A DNA stretch of 64,000 bases from Pseudomonas putida (GTDB taxonomy: Bacteria > Pseudomonadota > Gammaproteobacteria > Pseudomonadales > Pseudomonadaceae), in the NCBI GenBank assembly GCA_029953615.1, contig CP124529.1:1178001-1242000 (forward strand), in the 5' to 3' direction. Within the stretch, counting starts at the first letter, position 1. Each line of letters begins with the position of its first letter. A program made the position numbers and the translations under genes. The notes below the pieces were generated by a model. It was given only the letters and a program-made list of their open reading frames with translations, had not been told where the DNA came from and ran no database searches. Below, in pieces: positions 10,575-19,839 of this stretch.

Positions 10575-11831
10575 ATGAGCACTTTGCAACCCGCACGCCA
10601 GCTGCTGCCCGGCCTGTTGGCCATGTCCTGCGCACTCCCGGTGTTCGCCGCCGACAACGGCGGTTTTCTGGAAGATGCCAAGGCCACCCTCAACCTGCGC
10701 AACTTCTACATAAACCGCAACTTCGTCGACCCGGCCCATCCGCAGGCCAAAGCCGAGGAATGGACACAAAGCTTCATCCTCGACGCCCGCTCCGGCTTTA
10801 CCCAGGGCACCATCGGTTTCGGCGTGGACGTACTGGGCCTGTATTCGGTCAAGCTCGATGGCGGCAAAGGCACCACCAATACCCACCTGCTGCCGGTGCA
10901 CGACGATGGCCGCCCCGCCGATGACTTCGGCCGCCTGGGCGTGGCACTGAAAGCCAAGCTGTCCGAAACCGAGCTGAAAGTGGGCGAGTGGATGCCGGTA
11001 CTGCCGATCCTGCGCTCGGACGATGGCCGCTCGCTGCCGCAGACCTTCCGCGGCGGTCAGCTGACCTCGAAGGAAATCGCCGGCCTGACCCTGTACGCCG
11101 GCCAATTCCGCGGCAACAGCCCGCGCAACGACGCCAGCATGGAAGACATGTCGATGAACGGCAAGGCAGCGTTCACCTCCGACCGTTTCAACTTTGGCGG
11201 CGGCGAATACACCTTCAACGACAAGCGCACCATGATCGGCCTGTGGAATGCCCAGCTCAAGGACATCTACCGCCAGCAGTACCTCAACCTGGTGCACAGC
11301 CAACCCTTGGGCGACTGGACCCTGGGCGCCAACCTGGGCTACTTCATCGGCAAGGAAGACGGCGCCGAACGCGCCGGCGAACTGGACAACCGCACCGCCT
11401 CGGCCATGCTCTCGGCACGCTACCAGGGCCACACCTTCTACGTCGGCCTGCAGAAGGTCAGCGGCGACGACGCCTGGATGCGGGTGAACGGCACCAGCGG
11501 CGGCACTCTGGCAAACGACAGCTACAACTCCAGCTTCGACAACGCCAAGGAACGCTCATGGCAGGTGCGCCATGACTTCAACTTCGCCACCGTCGGCGTG
11601 CCAGGCCTGACCCTGATGAACCGCTACATCAAGGGTGACAACGTCACCGCTGGGGGGGTGGACGATGGCAAGGAATGGGCACGGGAAACCGAGTTGGCCT
11701 ATGTGGTGCAGTCGGGCAGCTTCAAGGACCTGTCGGTGAAGTGGCGCAACTCCACCATGCGCCGCGACTTCAGCACCAACTCGTTCGATGAGAACCGGTT
11801 GATCGTGAGTTATCCGCTGAATCTGCTTTGA
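10575..11831 (+). CDS. OprD-family outer-membrane porin (BenF-like)
   Basis: 418 aa from ATG 10575. A Sec signal peptide ending 'PVFAADN' is followed by an OprD-type sequence: N-terminal 'GFLEDAKATLNLRNFYINRNF', the conserved 'LGVALKAKLSETELKVGEWMP' segment and a C-terminal strand ending in aromatic/hydrophobic residues ('NRLIVSYPLNLL'). Relatives take up aromatic acids such as benzoate, which suits the nearby pca genes, but the substrate is inferred. Translation from upstream in-frame codons would add about 48 residues without a signal sequence, so the later ATG is preferred. Confidence 0.88.
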   Translation: MSTLQPARQLLPGLLAMSCALPVFAADNGGFLEDAKATLNLRNFYINRNFVDPAHPQAKAEEWTQSFILDARSGFTQGTIGFGVDVLGLYSVKLDGGKGTTNTHLLPVHDDGRPADDFGRLGVALKAKLSETELKVGEWMPVLPILRSDDGRSLPQTFRGGQLTSKEIAGLTLYAGQFRGNSPRNDASMEDMSMNGKAAFTSDRFNFGGGEYTFNDKRTMIGLWNAQLKDIYRQQYLNLVHSQPLGDWTLGANLGYFIGKEDGAERAGELDNRTASAMLSARYQGHTFYVGLQKVSGDDAWMRVNGTSGGTLANDSYNSSFDNAKERSWQVRHDFNFATVGVPGLTLMNRYIKGDNVTAGGVDDGKEWARETELAYVVQSGSFKDLSVKWRNSTMRRDFSTNSFDENRLIVSYPLNLL

Positions 11832-11833
11832 AT

Positions 11834-11921
11834 TCTTCGCGGGCACGCCCGCTCCCACAAGGGCCGCACCAGCCTTGAAACCTGTGCGGTCCCTGTGGGA
11901 GCGGGCGAGCCCGCGAAGAGT
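11834..11921. repeat. Paired REP-type palindrome (type 1)
   Basis: TTCGCGGGCACGCCCGCTCC and the inverted copy start 2 bp after the porin stop codon. Confidence 0.85.
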
Positions 11922-12033
11922 CCAAAAGCCACAACAAATAACCTGAAGATATAAACAAATCAAAAAACCTTCTTTGACGACATATGCAGCAACCGCTTGA
12001 ATAGGCCCCTGATCCCCGCCCCAGAGCCGTGAA

Positions 12034-12957
12034 ATGGACCTCCGTCAGCTGCGTTACTTCATCGCCCTCACCGAATACCGCAGCTTCGTCCGTGCCGCCG
12101 AGGCCATGGGCATTACCCAGCCCGCCTTCAGCCGAGCCATCCAGAGCCTGGAACACAGCTTCGGTTGCCCCCTGGTCGACCGCGCCAGCAAAGCCCTGCT
12201 GCCCACCCCCGAAGGGCTGGTGGTGCTGCAACATGCTCGCCGCCTGGTACAAGGTGCCGCACAGCTGAGCAACGAAGTGCTGCAAATGACCAAGCTCGAC
12301 GCCGGCGAGCTGCATTTCGGCAGCGGCCCTGCGCTGGCCGTACGCCTGGTGCCCGATGCCCTGCGCCACTTCATCGAACGCCACCCGGGCATCCGCACCT
12401 CGCTGCTGGTGGACAACGCCGAACGCCTGGGCCAGGCCCTGCGCCGCGAGCAGATCGAGTTTTTCGTCGACGACATCCGCCCGTTCGAAGCCGACCCCAA
12501 CTTCCACACCGAACCCCTGTCACCACGCCCCGGCCTGTTCTTCTGCCGCCCGGGGCACCCGTTGCTGGCCAAGGACAGCTTGTCGACCAACGACCTGTTC
12601 AGTTACCCGCTGGCCAGCGCCCTGCTCGCCCCTGGGGTGCGCAAGCGCCTGGCCAACCTGAGCGGGCGCAGCGATTTCACCCCGCACCTGCAAACCGAGC
12701 ACCTGGCCGTGCTGCGTAGCGTGGTGCAGGCCAGCGATGCGATTGGCACCGCCAGCGAGGAAGCCGTGGCCGAAGACCTGGCCAGCGGCCGCCTGGTGCG
12801 CCTGCACTGGCGCAACCTGCCACCGGCGCTGGAAGTGCTGAGCGTGCGCTGTGGCGTGGTCAGCCGCAGCGGTTACCGACTGTCGCCGGCGGCGCGGGCG
12901 ATGATCGAGACGCTGGTGGGGCTGGATATGCCAGTTCGGGCTGCTGCCATTCGCTGA
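12034..12957 (+). CDS. LysR-family transcriptional regulator
   Basis: 307 aa. Canonical N-terminal LysR helix-turn-helix: 'MDLRQLRYFIALTEYRSFVR', then 'AAEAMGITQPAFSRAIQSLE' to about residue 60. The effector domain follows. Full length for the family, with the conserved 'RQLRYF' opening supporting the ATG at 12034. No divergent partner is present; the upstream porin is in the same direction, and the pca genes lie downstream in the opposite orientation. The ligand and targets are not recognisable. Confidence 0.9.
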   Translation: MDLRQLRYFIALTEYRSFVRAAEAMGITQPAFSRAIQSLEHSFGCPLVDRASKALLPTPEGLVVLQHARRLVQGAAQLSNEVLQMTKLDAGELHFGSGPALAVRLVPDALRHFIERHPGIRTSLLVDNAERLGQALRREQIEFFVDDIRPFEADPNFHTEPLSPRPGLFFCRPGHPLLAKDSLSTNDLFSYPLASALLAPGVRKRLANLSGRSDFTPHLQTEHLAVLRSVVQASDAIGTASEEAVAEDLASGRLVRLHWRNLPPALEVLSVRCGVVSRSGYRLSPAARAMIETLVGLDMPVRAAAIR

Positions 12958-13020
12958 GCTGATGATGGTGGTGGCTGCGGGCTATCCTGATCACTATCCG
13001 GTCACAAGTTGCCTGTACTG

Positions 13021-13113
13021 GCCCCTTCGCGGGCTCGCCCGCTCCCACAGGTAATCCACCAAGCTTGAAAACTGTGGTGATCCTGTGGGAGCGGGCAAGC
13101 CCGCGAAGAGGCC
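13021..13113. repeat. Paired REP-type palindrome (type 1)
   Basis: CCTTCGCGGGCTCGCCCGCT and its inverted copy lie between the LysR gene and the Mpo1-like gene. They end about 25 bp before the ribosome-binding site of the latter. Confidence 0.85.
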
Positions 13114-13151
13114 GGTTCAGGCACAACAAAGCTGAACAGGGAGACACAACA

Positions 13152-13676
13152 ATGAAAACCCTCGTCGACCACCTGAGCCAATACGCCAGCTACCACCGCG
13201 ACCCACGCAACATCGCCACCCACTTCATCGGCATCCCCATGATCGTGCTGGCGGTCACCATCCTGCTGTCGCGCCCTGGCTGGGACGTGGCCGGCCTGTG
13301 GCTGTCCCCTGCCCTGCTGGCAGCGGCCGCCTCGGTATGGTTCTACCTGCGTCTGGACCTGCGTTTCGGCCTGGTGATGGGGTTGTTGCTGGGGCTGTGC
13401 CTGTGGGTCGGCCAGGTGCTGGCCATGCAGACGACAGGGCTATGGCTAGGCGCTGGCCTGGGAGCGTTCGTGGTGGGCTGGATCATCCAGTTCGTCGGCC
13501 ATTATTACGAGGGCCGCAAGCCGGCGTTTGTAGACGATGTCAGCGGCCTGATCATCGGGCCGTTGTTCGTGGTGGCAGAAGCGGCGTTCATGTTGGGCCT
13601 GTGCCCGGCCCTCAAGCGCGATGTGGAAAGCAGCGCCGGCCCGGTGGCCATGCGGCAGAAGAATGCGACCCTGTAA
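13152..13676 (+). CDS. Mpo1-like (DUF962) integral membrane protein
   Basis: 174 aa. The protein opens with 'LSQYASYHRDPRNIATHFIG', the signature of the YGL010w/Mpo1 family, and carries a second histidine cluster 'FVGHYYEGRKPAF' near residue 120; the HxxxH-type histidines are the Fe(II) ligands in yeast Mpo1, a 2-hydroxy fatty acid dioxygenase. Four hydrophobic segments are visible. ATG 13152 has GGGAG 8 nt upstream. Bacterial function is unproven, so a role in lipid alpha-oxidation is inference only. Confidence 0.8.
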   Translation: MKTLVDHLSQYASYHRDPRNIATHFIGIPMIVLAVTILLSRPGWDVAGLWLSPALLAAAASVWFYLRLDLRFGLVMGLLLGLCLWVGQVLAMQTTGLWLGAGLGAFVVGWIIQFVGHYYEGRKPAFVDDVSGLIIGPLFVVAEAAFMLGLCPALKRDVESSAGPVAMRQKNATL

Positions 13677-13685
13677 ACATTCAAT

Positions 13686-13799
13686 GGCCCCATCGCCGGC
13701 AAGCCAGCTCCCACACCGACCGCGCTGCCCTCAAGACCTGCACTGTCCTCAGGCCTGATGCAATCCCTGTGGGAGCTGGCTTGCCGGCGATAGGGCCGG
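13686..13799. repeat. Paired REP-type palindrome (type 2)
   Basis: ATCGCCGGCAAGCCAGCTCC and its inverted copy frame a ~60-bp spacer between the converging Mpo1-like gene and pcaC. This second REP family (GCCGGCAAGCC core) differs from the GCGGG type. Confidence 0.85.
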
Positions 13800-13807
13800 T
13801 ACAGGCA

Positions 13808-14204
13808 TTACTGTTGTCGCGACTCTACACCCAACTCATCCCACACCGACTCAGCCAGGTGAAAGGTGGCATTGGCCGCCGGAATGCCGCAATAGATCGC
13901 GCTCTGCATCAGCACTTCCTTGATCTCGTCACGGGTCACGCCGTTGTTGGCCGCCGCGCGCAGGTGCAGCTTCAGTTCGTCGTTGCGGTTCATTGCCGAT
14001 CAGCATGGCGATGGTGATCAGGCTACGGGTATGACGCGGCAGGCCTGGGCGGGTCCAGATGTCACCCCAGGCGTGGCGGGTGATCATCTCCTGGAACTCG
14101 CCGTTGAAGTCGTTGAGCTTCTCCAGGCTGCGGTCCACATGGGCATCGCCAAGCACGGCGCGGCGTACTTGCATGCCGGCGTCGTAACGTTGTTTCTCGT
14201 CCAT
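13808..14204 (-). CDS. pcaC: PcaC, 4-carboxymuconolactone decarboxylase (apparent frameshift at 13993-13994)
   Basis: Converts 4-carboxymuconolactone to 3-oxoadipate enol-lactone. The N-terminal part from ATG 14204 ('MDEKQRYDAGMQVRRAVLGD') and the C-terminal part ('MNRNDELKLHLRAAANNGVT') belong to one protein but lie in different frames. One T of the TT at 13993-13994 appears extra; without it the product is 131 aa with the intact 'LITIAMLIGMNRNDELKLH' junction, the family size. The conserved decarboxylase cysteine/histidine region 'SAIYCGIPAANATFH' is present. It is the last gene of the pca operon, 10 bp after pcaD. Confidence 0.9.
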
Positions 14205-14214
14205 GGCAGTGTCC

Positions 14215-15007
14215 TCAGTGAGCCAGCAGGAAGTCGAGCACGCGGCGGCTGAACGCCTCGCCGATTTCGACGTTGGACAGGTGCGCCGCCGGGAAGTCGA
14301 CGTACTCGGCACCCGCGATACCGGCCTGCATGAAGCGGCCGTGCTCCGGGGTGGTGACCACGTCCTCGGTACCGGCAACAATCAGCGCCGGCACCTGGAT
14401 GCGGCCCAGTTGCTCGCGGTAATCGGCATCACGCACAGCCGCGCAGTTGCCGGCATAACCTTGCGGGCTGGTTTGCGCCAGCATCTGGCAGATGCGCTGG
14501 GCCTGCGCTGGCTGGGCCTGGGCGAAGCCCGGGGTGAACCAGCGGGCAATGGAAGCATCGCGCAAGTCGACCATGGCCTGCTGGCCGCCTTTGAGCACGG
14601 TGTCGATACGGGTGTTCCACACCTCGTCGTTGGCAATCTTGGCGGCGGTGTTGCACAGGGTCAGGCTGTGCAGGCGCTCGCCGGCATGGATGCCCAGCCA
14701 CTGGCCGATGAGGCCACCCATCGACAGGCCGACGAAGTGCGCCTTGGCGATATCCAGCCCATCGAGCAGGGCCAGCACGTCACGGCCCAGCTGTTCGATG
14801 CTGTAAGGGCCTTCAGTGACCAGCGACCCACCGTGGCCACGTGTGTCATAGCGCAGCACACGGAAATGCTGGCTCCACAGTGGAATCTGCGTGTCCCACA
14901 TGCCCAGGTCGGTACCGAGCGAGTTGGACAGGACCAGCACCGGGGCGTTTTCCGGGCCATCGATCTGGTAATTCAAAACGCCATCGGCCAGTTGCCAAAT
15001 GCGCCAC
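14215..15007 (-). CDS. pcaD: PcaD, 3-oxoadipate enol-lactone hydrolase (apparent frameshift near 14995)
   Basis: Alpha/beta hydrolase that opens 3-oxoadipate enol-lactone to 3-oxoadipate. The nucleophile elbow 'VGLSMGG' (Ser), the oxyanion region 'LSNSLGTDLGMWD' and a C-terminal 'AAHLSN' histidine are visible. The body of the protein starts in frame only at 'NYQIDGPENAPVLVL'. The natural start seems to be GTG 15007 (V/M-A-H-L), preceded by AAGGAG at 6 nt, joined through one extra C at 14995-14996. Corrected length is 263 aa, the family size. The gene follows pcaB by 11 bp. Confidence 0.9.
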
Positions 15008-15018
15008 AGCGGTCTCCT

Positions 15019-16371
15019 TCAGGCAGTGAAACGTTGATGTTCGGACACGGCGCGCGCCACCCAGACGCGGGCCTGGCCCAGGTAATGGGCAGGGTCGAGC
15101 AAGCGATCGAGCTCTTCGGCGGACAGTTCGGCACTGACCTGCGGCTCCTCGCCCAGCACGCTGCGCAGGTGGCGCTGTTCGGCCACCGCACGCTGGCAGC
15201 ATTGCTCCAGCAGGTGGTGGGCGTGGTCGCGGCCCAGGCGCTGGGCGAGGACGATGCTCACCGCTTCGGCCAGCACCAGGCCCTGAGTCAGGTCGAGGTT
15301 ACGGCGCATACGCGTGGCATCCACCTCCATGCCCTCGGCAATCACCTGGGCCTGGCGCAGCGCCCCGGATACCAGGCAGCAGATGTCGGGCAGGGTTTCC
15401 CATTCGGCATGCCACAGACCAAGGCTGCGCTCGTGCTCCTGGGGCATGGCGGCGAACAACGTCGAGACCAGCCCTGGCACCCGGGTCGCCGCACCGATCA
15501 GCACCGCGGCGCCGACCGGGTTGCGCTTGTGCGGCATGGTCGAAGAGCCACCCTTGCCCGGCGCGGAAGGCTCGAACAGCTCCCCCGCCTCGGTCTGCAT
15601 CAGCAAGCTGACATCACGGCCGAACTTGCCCAGGCTACCGGCGACCAGGCCCAGCACCGAGGCAAACTCCACCAGGCGGTCGCGCTGGGTGTGCCAAGGC
15701 TGCTCGGGCAAGGTCAGCTTGAGCTGCTCGGCCAGGGCTTCGGCCACGGGCATCGCCTTGCTGCCCAAAGCCGCCAGGCTGCCCGAGGCGCCGCCGAACT
15801 GCAGCACCAGCAAGCGTGGACGCAGCTCCCGCAGGCGCTGGCGGTGACGGGTCAACGCGCCCAGCACACCGGCCAGTTTCATCCCCAGCGTCACCGGGGT
15901 AGCGTGCTGCAGCCAGGTGCGCCCCACCAGCGGTGTGTCGGCGTGCTGCAAAGCCTGGCGCGACAGGGTACCGGCGAGCTTGCCGAGGTCGGCTTCGATC
16001 AGGTCGAGGGCAGCACGCAACTGCAGGACCAGGCCAGTGTCCATCGCATCCTGGCTGGTGGCGCCCAGGTGCACATAGCGCTCGGCCTCGGGCACGCCAC
16101 TGGCAATCACCTTGCCCAACGCCTTCACCAGCGGGATCGCCGAGTTGCCGGCAGTGGCGATGGCGTTGGCCAGCGCACCGACGTCATAACGCTCGGCGTG
16201 GCATGCCGCCTCGATGGCCGCTACCGCGCTGTGCGGGACCAGCCCGGCAGCCGCCTCGGCCCGCGCCAGCGCCGCTTCGAAATCGAGCATGCCCTGCAGG
16301 CGGCCACGGTCGGAGAAAATCTCGCGCATGGCTGGTGCGGTGAAATAGGCGTCGAACAGTTGGTTGGTCAT
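15019..16371 (-). CDS. pcaB: PcaB, 3-carboxy-cis,cis-muconate cycloisomerase
   Basis: 450 aa, the length of the P. putida enzyme. Member of the fumarase/aspartase superfamily with the C3 signature 'GSSTMPHKRNPVGAAV' (about residues 270-285) and the C1-like 'RTWLQHATPVTLG' region. It lactonises beta-carboxymuconate to 4-carboxymuconolactone, the substrate of PcaC. The start ATG has AAGGA just upstream, overlapping the pcaT stop region. The order pcaT-pcaB-pcaD-pcaC with gaps of about 10 bp indicates one transcript. Confidence 0.95.
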   Translation of the reverse strand: MTNQLFDAYFTAPAMREIFSDRGRLQGMLDFEAALARAEAAAGLVPHSAVAAIEAACHAERYDVGALANAIATAGNSAIPLVKALGKVIASGVPEAERYVHLGATSQDAMDTGLVLQLRAALDLIEADLGKLAGTLSRQALQHADTPLVGRTWLQHATPVTLGMKLAGVLGALTRHRQRLRELRPRLLVLQFGGASGSLAALGSKAMPVAEALAEQLKLTLPEQPWHTQRDRLVEFASVLGLVAGSLGKFGRDVSLLMQTEAGELFEPSAPGKGGSSTMPHKRNPVGAAVLIGAATRVPGLVSTLFAAMPQEHERSLGLWHAEWETLPDICCLVSGALRQAQVIAEGMEVDATRMRRNLDLTQGLVLAEAVSIVLAQRLGRDHAHHLLEQCCQRAVAEQRHLRSVLGEEPQVSAELSAEELDRLLDPAHYLGQARVWVARAVSEHQRFTA

Positions 16372-16380
16372 GCCACGTCC

Positions 16381-17670
16381 TTAATCATCGTGGTGCAGAT
16401 ACGCCGCCTGCTTTGGCAGGCGCAGGCTGAACAGGAAGGCAATCGCCATCATCGCCGTCACGTACCAGTAGAAAGTGTTTTCCATGCCCAGGGTCTTCAG
16501 GCCCAGGGCAACGTACTCGGCCGAACCGCCGAAAGCCGCGTTGGCCACGGCATAGGCAAGGCCCACACCCAGTGCGCGTACTTGCGGCGGAAACATCTCG
16601 GCCTTCACCAGGCCGCTGATCGAGGTGTAGAAACTGACGATACACAACGCCAGGCTAATCAGCACGAAGGCCATGAACGGGCTGCTCACGGTTTTCAGCG
16701 CCATCAGCAGCGGCACGGTGAACAGCGTACCCAAGGCACCGAACAGCATCATCGAATTACGCCGGCCGATGCGGTCGGAGAGCATGCCGAAGAACGGCTG
16801 CAGCACCATGAACAGAAACAGCGCGCCAGTCATCACGTAGCTGGCGTTTTTCGCGGTCATGCCGGCGGTGTTGACCAGGTACTTCTGCATGTAGGTGGTG
16901 AAGGTGTAGAAGATCAGCGAACCACCTGCGGTGTAGCCGAGTACGGTGATGAAGGCCGCCGCATGGTTGCGGAACAGGCCCTTGATGGTGCCGGCGTCCT
17001 TGTCCTGGCGGGTTTCGGCGCTGCTGGTCTCATGCAGCGAGCGGCGCAGCATCAGGGAGATCAGCGCGGCGATGGCACCGACCACGAACGGAATGCGCCA
17101 GCCCCAGGCGCGCAGCTCTTCTTCGGTGAGCAGCTGCTGAAGGATCACCACCACCAGCACCGCCAGCAACTGGCCACCGATCAAAGTCACGTACTGGAAC
17201 GAGGCGAAGAAGCCGCGCTGGCCGCGCAGGGCCACCTCACTCATGTAAGTGGCCGTGGTGCCGTACTCGCCGCCAACCGACAGGCCCTGGATCAGCCGGG
17301 CCAGCAGCAACAGCGCCGGGGCCCAGGTGCCGATGCTGGCGTAGGTAGGCAGGCAGGCGATCATCAGGGAGCCGAAGCACATCATCAGCACCGAGATCAT
17401 CAGGGAATTCTTGCGACCATGGCGGTCAGCGAGGCGGCCGAAGATCCAGCCACCGATGGGGCGCATCAGAAACCCCGCGGCGAACACGCCCGCCGTGTTC
17501 AACAACTGCACGGTGGGATCGTCGGAGGGGAAGAAAGCCGGGGCAAAGTAGATCGCGCAGAAGGCATAGACATAGAAGTCGAACCATTCCACCAGGTTGC
17601 CTGAAGAGGCACCAACGATAGCGAAGATGCGTTTGCTGCGTTCTTCGCCGGTGTAATAGGTTGAGGTCAT
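16381..17670 (-). CDS. pcaT: PcaT, MFS dicarboxylate (alpha-ketoglutarate/3-oxoadipate) permease
   Basis: 429 aa, 12 TM MFS of the metabolite:H+ symporter (ShiA/KgtP-like) family. Signatures include '[12 protein letters not shown]' in TM1, '[14 protein letters not shown]' in loop 2-3 and '[19 protein letters not shown]' in TM4-5. Start ATG 17670 has CAGGAG upstream. Position between pcaF and pcaBDC and family both match PcaT, thought to take up dicarboxylates feeding or leaving the beta-ketoadipate pathway. Confidence 0.93.
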   Translation of the reverse strand: MTSTYYTGEERSKRIFAIVGASSGNLVEWFDFYVYAFCAIYFAPAFFPSDDPTVQLLNTAGVFAAGFLMRPIGGWIFGRLADRHGRKNSLMISVLMMCFGSLMIACLPTYASIGTWAPALLLLARLIQGLSVGGEYGTTATYMSEVALRGQRGFFASFQYVTLIGGQLLAVLVVVILQQLLTEEELRAWGWRIPFVVGAIAALISLMLRRSLHETSSAETRQDKDAGTIKGLFRNHAAAFITVLGYTAGGSLIFYTFTTYMQKYLVNTAGMTAKNASYVMTGALFLFMVLQPFFGMLSDRIGRRNSMMLFGALGTLFTVPLLMALKTVSSPFMAFVLISLALCIVSFYTSISGLVKAEMFPPQVRALGVGLAYAVANAAFGGSAEYVALGLKTLGMENTFYWYVTAMMAIAFLFSLRLPKQAAYLHHDD

Positions 17671-17768
17671 GGTGAGTTTACTCCTGAGGGTCGCAGGTAA
17701 GTCTAGACACACCTGGTAACACACTCGTTCCGCTAGCTGGCTGGCAATTGGCCTTGTATCCGGCAAGA

Positions 17769-17850
17769 CCGGCCTCTTCGCGGGTAAACCCGTTCCCACA
17801 GTGGGAGGCGTGGTCCCCCTGTGGGAGCGGGTTCACCCGCGAAGAGGCCA
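17769..17850. repeat. Paired REP-type palindrome (type 1 variant)
   Basis: GGCCTCTTCGCGGGTAAACC and GGTTCACCCGCGAAGAGGCC arms lie in the 187-bp gap between pcaF and pcaT, the only sizeable gap inside the pcaI-pcaC run. Confidence 0.85.
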
Positions 17851-17857
17851 GTACAGG

Positions 17858-19060
17858 TCAAATCCGTTCGATGGCCAACGCCAGACCTTGGCCGACACCC
17901 ACACACATGGTCGCCAGGCCTTTACGCCCACCGCTTTTCTCCAGCTGGTGAAGCGCAGTCAGCACCAGGCGCGCACCGCTCATGCCCAGCGGGTGGCCCA
18001 GGGCGATGGCACCGCCGTTGGGGTTCACCTGCGGCGCATCGTCAGCCACACCCAGCTCACGCAGCACCGCCAGCCCCTGGCTGGCAAAGGCTTCGTTGAG
18101 TTCGATCACATCGAAATCATTCACCGCCACACCCAGGCGCTCGGTGAGCTTGCGCACCGCCGGCACCGGGCCAATGCCCATCACCCGCGGTGCAACACCG
18201 GCACTGGCCATGCCCAGCACCCGGGCACGTGGGGTCAGGCCGTGTTTCTTCACTGCTTCGGCCGAAGCCAGGATCAATGCCGCAGCGCCGTCGTTCACGC
18301 CTGAGGCGTTGCCGGCGGTGACGGTCTTGTCCGGGCCGTTGACCGGCTTGAGCCTGGTCAGGGCCTCCAGTGTGGTTTCCGGGCGCAGGTGTTCGTCATG
18401 CTCGACGATGGTCTCGCCTTTCTTGTGCGCAATACGTACCGGCACGATCTCTTCGGCGAAGAAACCGGCGGCCTGGGCGGCAGCTGCCTTCTGCTGGCTG
18501 CGCAGGGCGAAAGCGTCCTGGTCAGCGCGCGAAACCTGGTAATCGTCGGCCACGTTGTCGGCGGTTTCCGGCATGGAGTCCACGCCGTACTGGCTCTTCA
18601 TCAGTGGGTTGATGAAACGCCAGCCGATGGTGGTGTCTTCGAGCTTCATGTTGCGCGAATAGCCGCTTTCGGCCTTGCCCATGACGAACGGGGCACGCGA
18701 CATCGACTCGACGCCGCCGGCAATCGCCAGCTCCATTTCGCCGCTGGCAATGGCGCGGAAGGCAGTGCCGATGGCATCCATGCCCGACGCGCAGAGGCGG
18801 TTCAGGGTAACGCCCGGGATGCTCTGCGGCAGGCCGGCCAGCAGCAGCGCCATGCGCGCCACGTTACGGTTGTCTTCACCGGCCTGGTTGGCGCAGCCGA
18901 AGAACACTTCGTCAACCTGGTCCCATTGCACGCCGGGGTTGCGCTCGATCAGCGCCTTCAGCGGCACGGCGGCCAGGTCGTCGGCCCGCACGCCGGCCAA
19001 GGCGCCGCCGAAGCGGCCGATCGGGGTGCGGATGGCGTCACAGATGAATACGTCGCGCAT
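17858..19060 (-). CDS. pcaF: PcaF, 3-oxoadipyl-CoA thiolase
   Basis: 400 aa. Cleaves 3-oxoadipyl-CoA to succinyl-CoA and acetyl-CoA. The thiolase nucleophile is in '[17 protein letters not shown]' (Cys about 90), with the C-terminal '[19 protein letters not shown]' (His) and '[10 protein letters not shown]' (Cys) signatures. Its ATG overlaps the pcaJ stop by one base (TGATG), so the CoA transferase and thiolase are translationally coupled. Confidence 0.96.
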   Translation of the reverse strand: MRDVFICDAIRTPIGRFGGALAGVRADDLAAVPLKALIERNPGVQWDQVDEVFFGCANQAGEDNRNVARMALLLAGLPQSIPGVTLNRLCASGMDAIGTAFRAIASGEMELAIAGGVESMSRAPFVMGKAESGYSRNMKLEDTTIGWRFINPLMKSQYGVDSMPETADNVADDYQVSRADQDAFALRSQQKAAAAQAAGFFAEEIVPVRIAHKKGETIVEHDEHLRPETTLEALTRLKPVNGPDKTVTAGNASGVNDGAAALILASAEAVKKHGLTPRARVLGMASAGVAPRVMGIGPVPAVRKLTERLGVAVNDFDVIELNEAFASQGLAVLRELGVADDAPQVNPNGGAIALGHPLGMSGARLVLTALHQLEKSGGRKGLATMCVGVGQGLALAIERI

Positions 19061-19839
19061 CAGGCTTCTCCTGCCACCTGGCCATGGGCCGCGGCGGTAC
19101 GGGCTTCGAGGTCGCGCAGGGCGGACAGCTCGACTTCGGTAGGTTCGGCAGTGGTCTGCACATCGTCGGCAAAGCGGATCGCCCAGCCAGTGGCGGCGAT
19201 GATCTGCTCGCGGGTCACGCCCGGGTGGATGGCAGTCACTACGAATTCGTGGGTGCCGGCTTCCGGCTCCATGATGCACAGGTCGGTGATGATGCCGACC
19301 GGGCCGTCGCCTGGCAGGCCAAGGCGTTTGCGCGAGTCGCCGCCCTCACCGTGGCCAACCGAGGTGATGAAGTCCAGTTTGTCGACGAAGGCACGCGGCG
19401 ACTGCTTGAGGATGATCAGCACCTGCTTGGCGGAACCGGCGATTTCCGGTGCGCCCCCGGCACCCGGCAGGCGGGTTTTCGGCGCATGGTAGTCACCGAC
19501 CACGGTAGTGTTGATGTTGCCGAAACGGTCGACCTGGGCGGCGCCGAGGAAGCCGACGTCGATGCGCCCACCTTGCAGCCAGTAGCGGAAGATCTCGCCG
19601 GTCGGCACCACGGTGTCAGCGGTTTCGGCCAGCTCGCCGTCACCGATCGACAGCGGCAGCACGCTTGGCTTGGCGCCGATCGGGCCGGATTCGTAGATCA
19701 GCACCACATCTGGCGACGAGGTCAGGCGCGCCAGGTTGGCGGCCTTGGACGGCAGGCCGATGCCGACGAAGCACACCGCACCGTTGCGCAGGCGACGGGC
19801 TGCGGCGACGGTCATCATTTCGGAAGTGGAGTAGCTCAT
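19060..19839 (-). CDS. pcaJ: PcaJ, 3-oxoadipate CoA-transferase subunit B
   Basis: 259 aa. Class I CoA-transferase beta subunit with the catalytic glutamate in 'IYESGPIGAKPS' (Glu50) and the glycine-rich 'LPGAGGAPEIAGSA' loop. With PcaI it moves CoA from succinyl-CoA to 3-oxoadipate. At 259 aa it belongs to the longer CatJ/glutaconate-CoA-transferase-like type and not the ~213-aa PcaJ known from P. putida PRS2000/KT2440. Start overlaps the pcaI stop (ATGA). Confidence 0.9.
   Translation of the reverse strand: MSYSTSEMMTVAAARRLRNGAVCFVGIGLPSKAANLARLTSSPDVVLIYESGPIGAKPSVLPLSIGDGELAETADTVVPTGEIFRYWLQGGRIDVGFLGAAQVDRFGNINTTVVGDYHAPKTRLPGAGGAPEIAGSAKQVLIILKQSPRAFVDKLDFITSVGHGEGGDSRKRLGLPGDGPVGIITDLCIMEPEAGTHEFVVTAIHPGVTREQIIAATGWAIRFADDVQTTAEPTEVELSALRDLEARTAAAHGQVAGEA

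Noticed and set aside
14203..17604. A 1133-codon open frame on the plus strand across pcaD, pcaB and pcaT
   Set aside because: It spans three genes of the opposite strand and has low-complexity Gln/His/Arg content, an effect of high GC.
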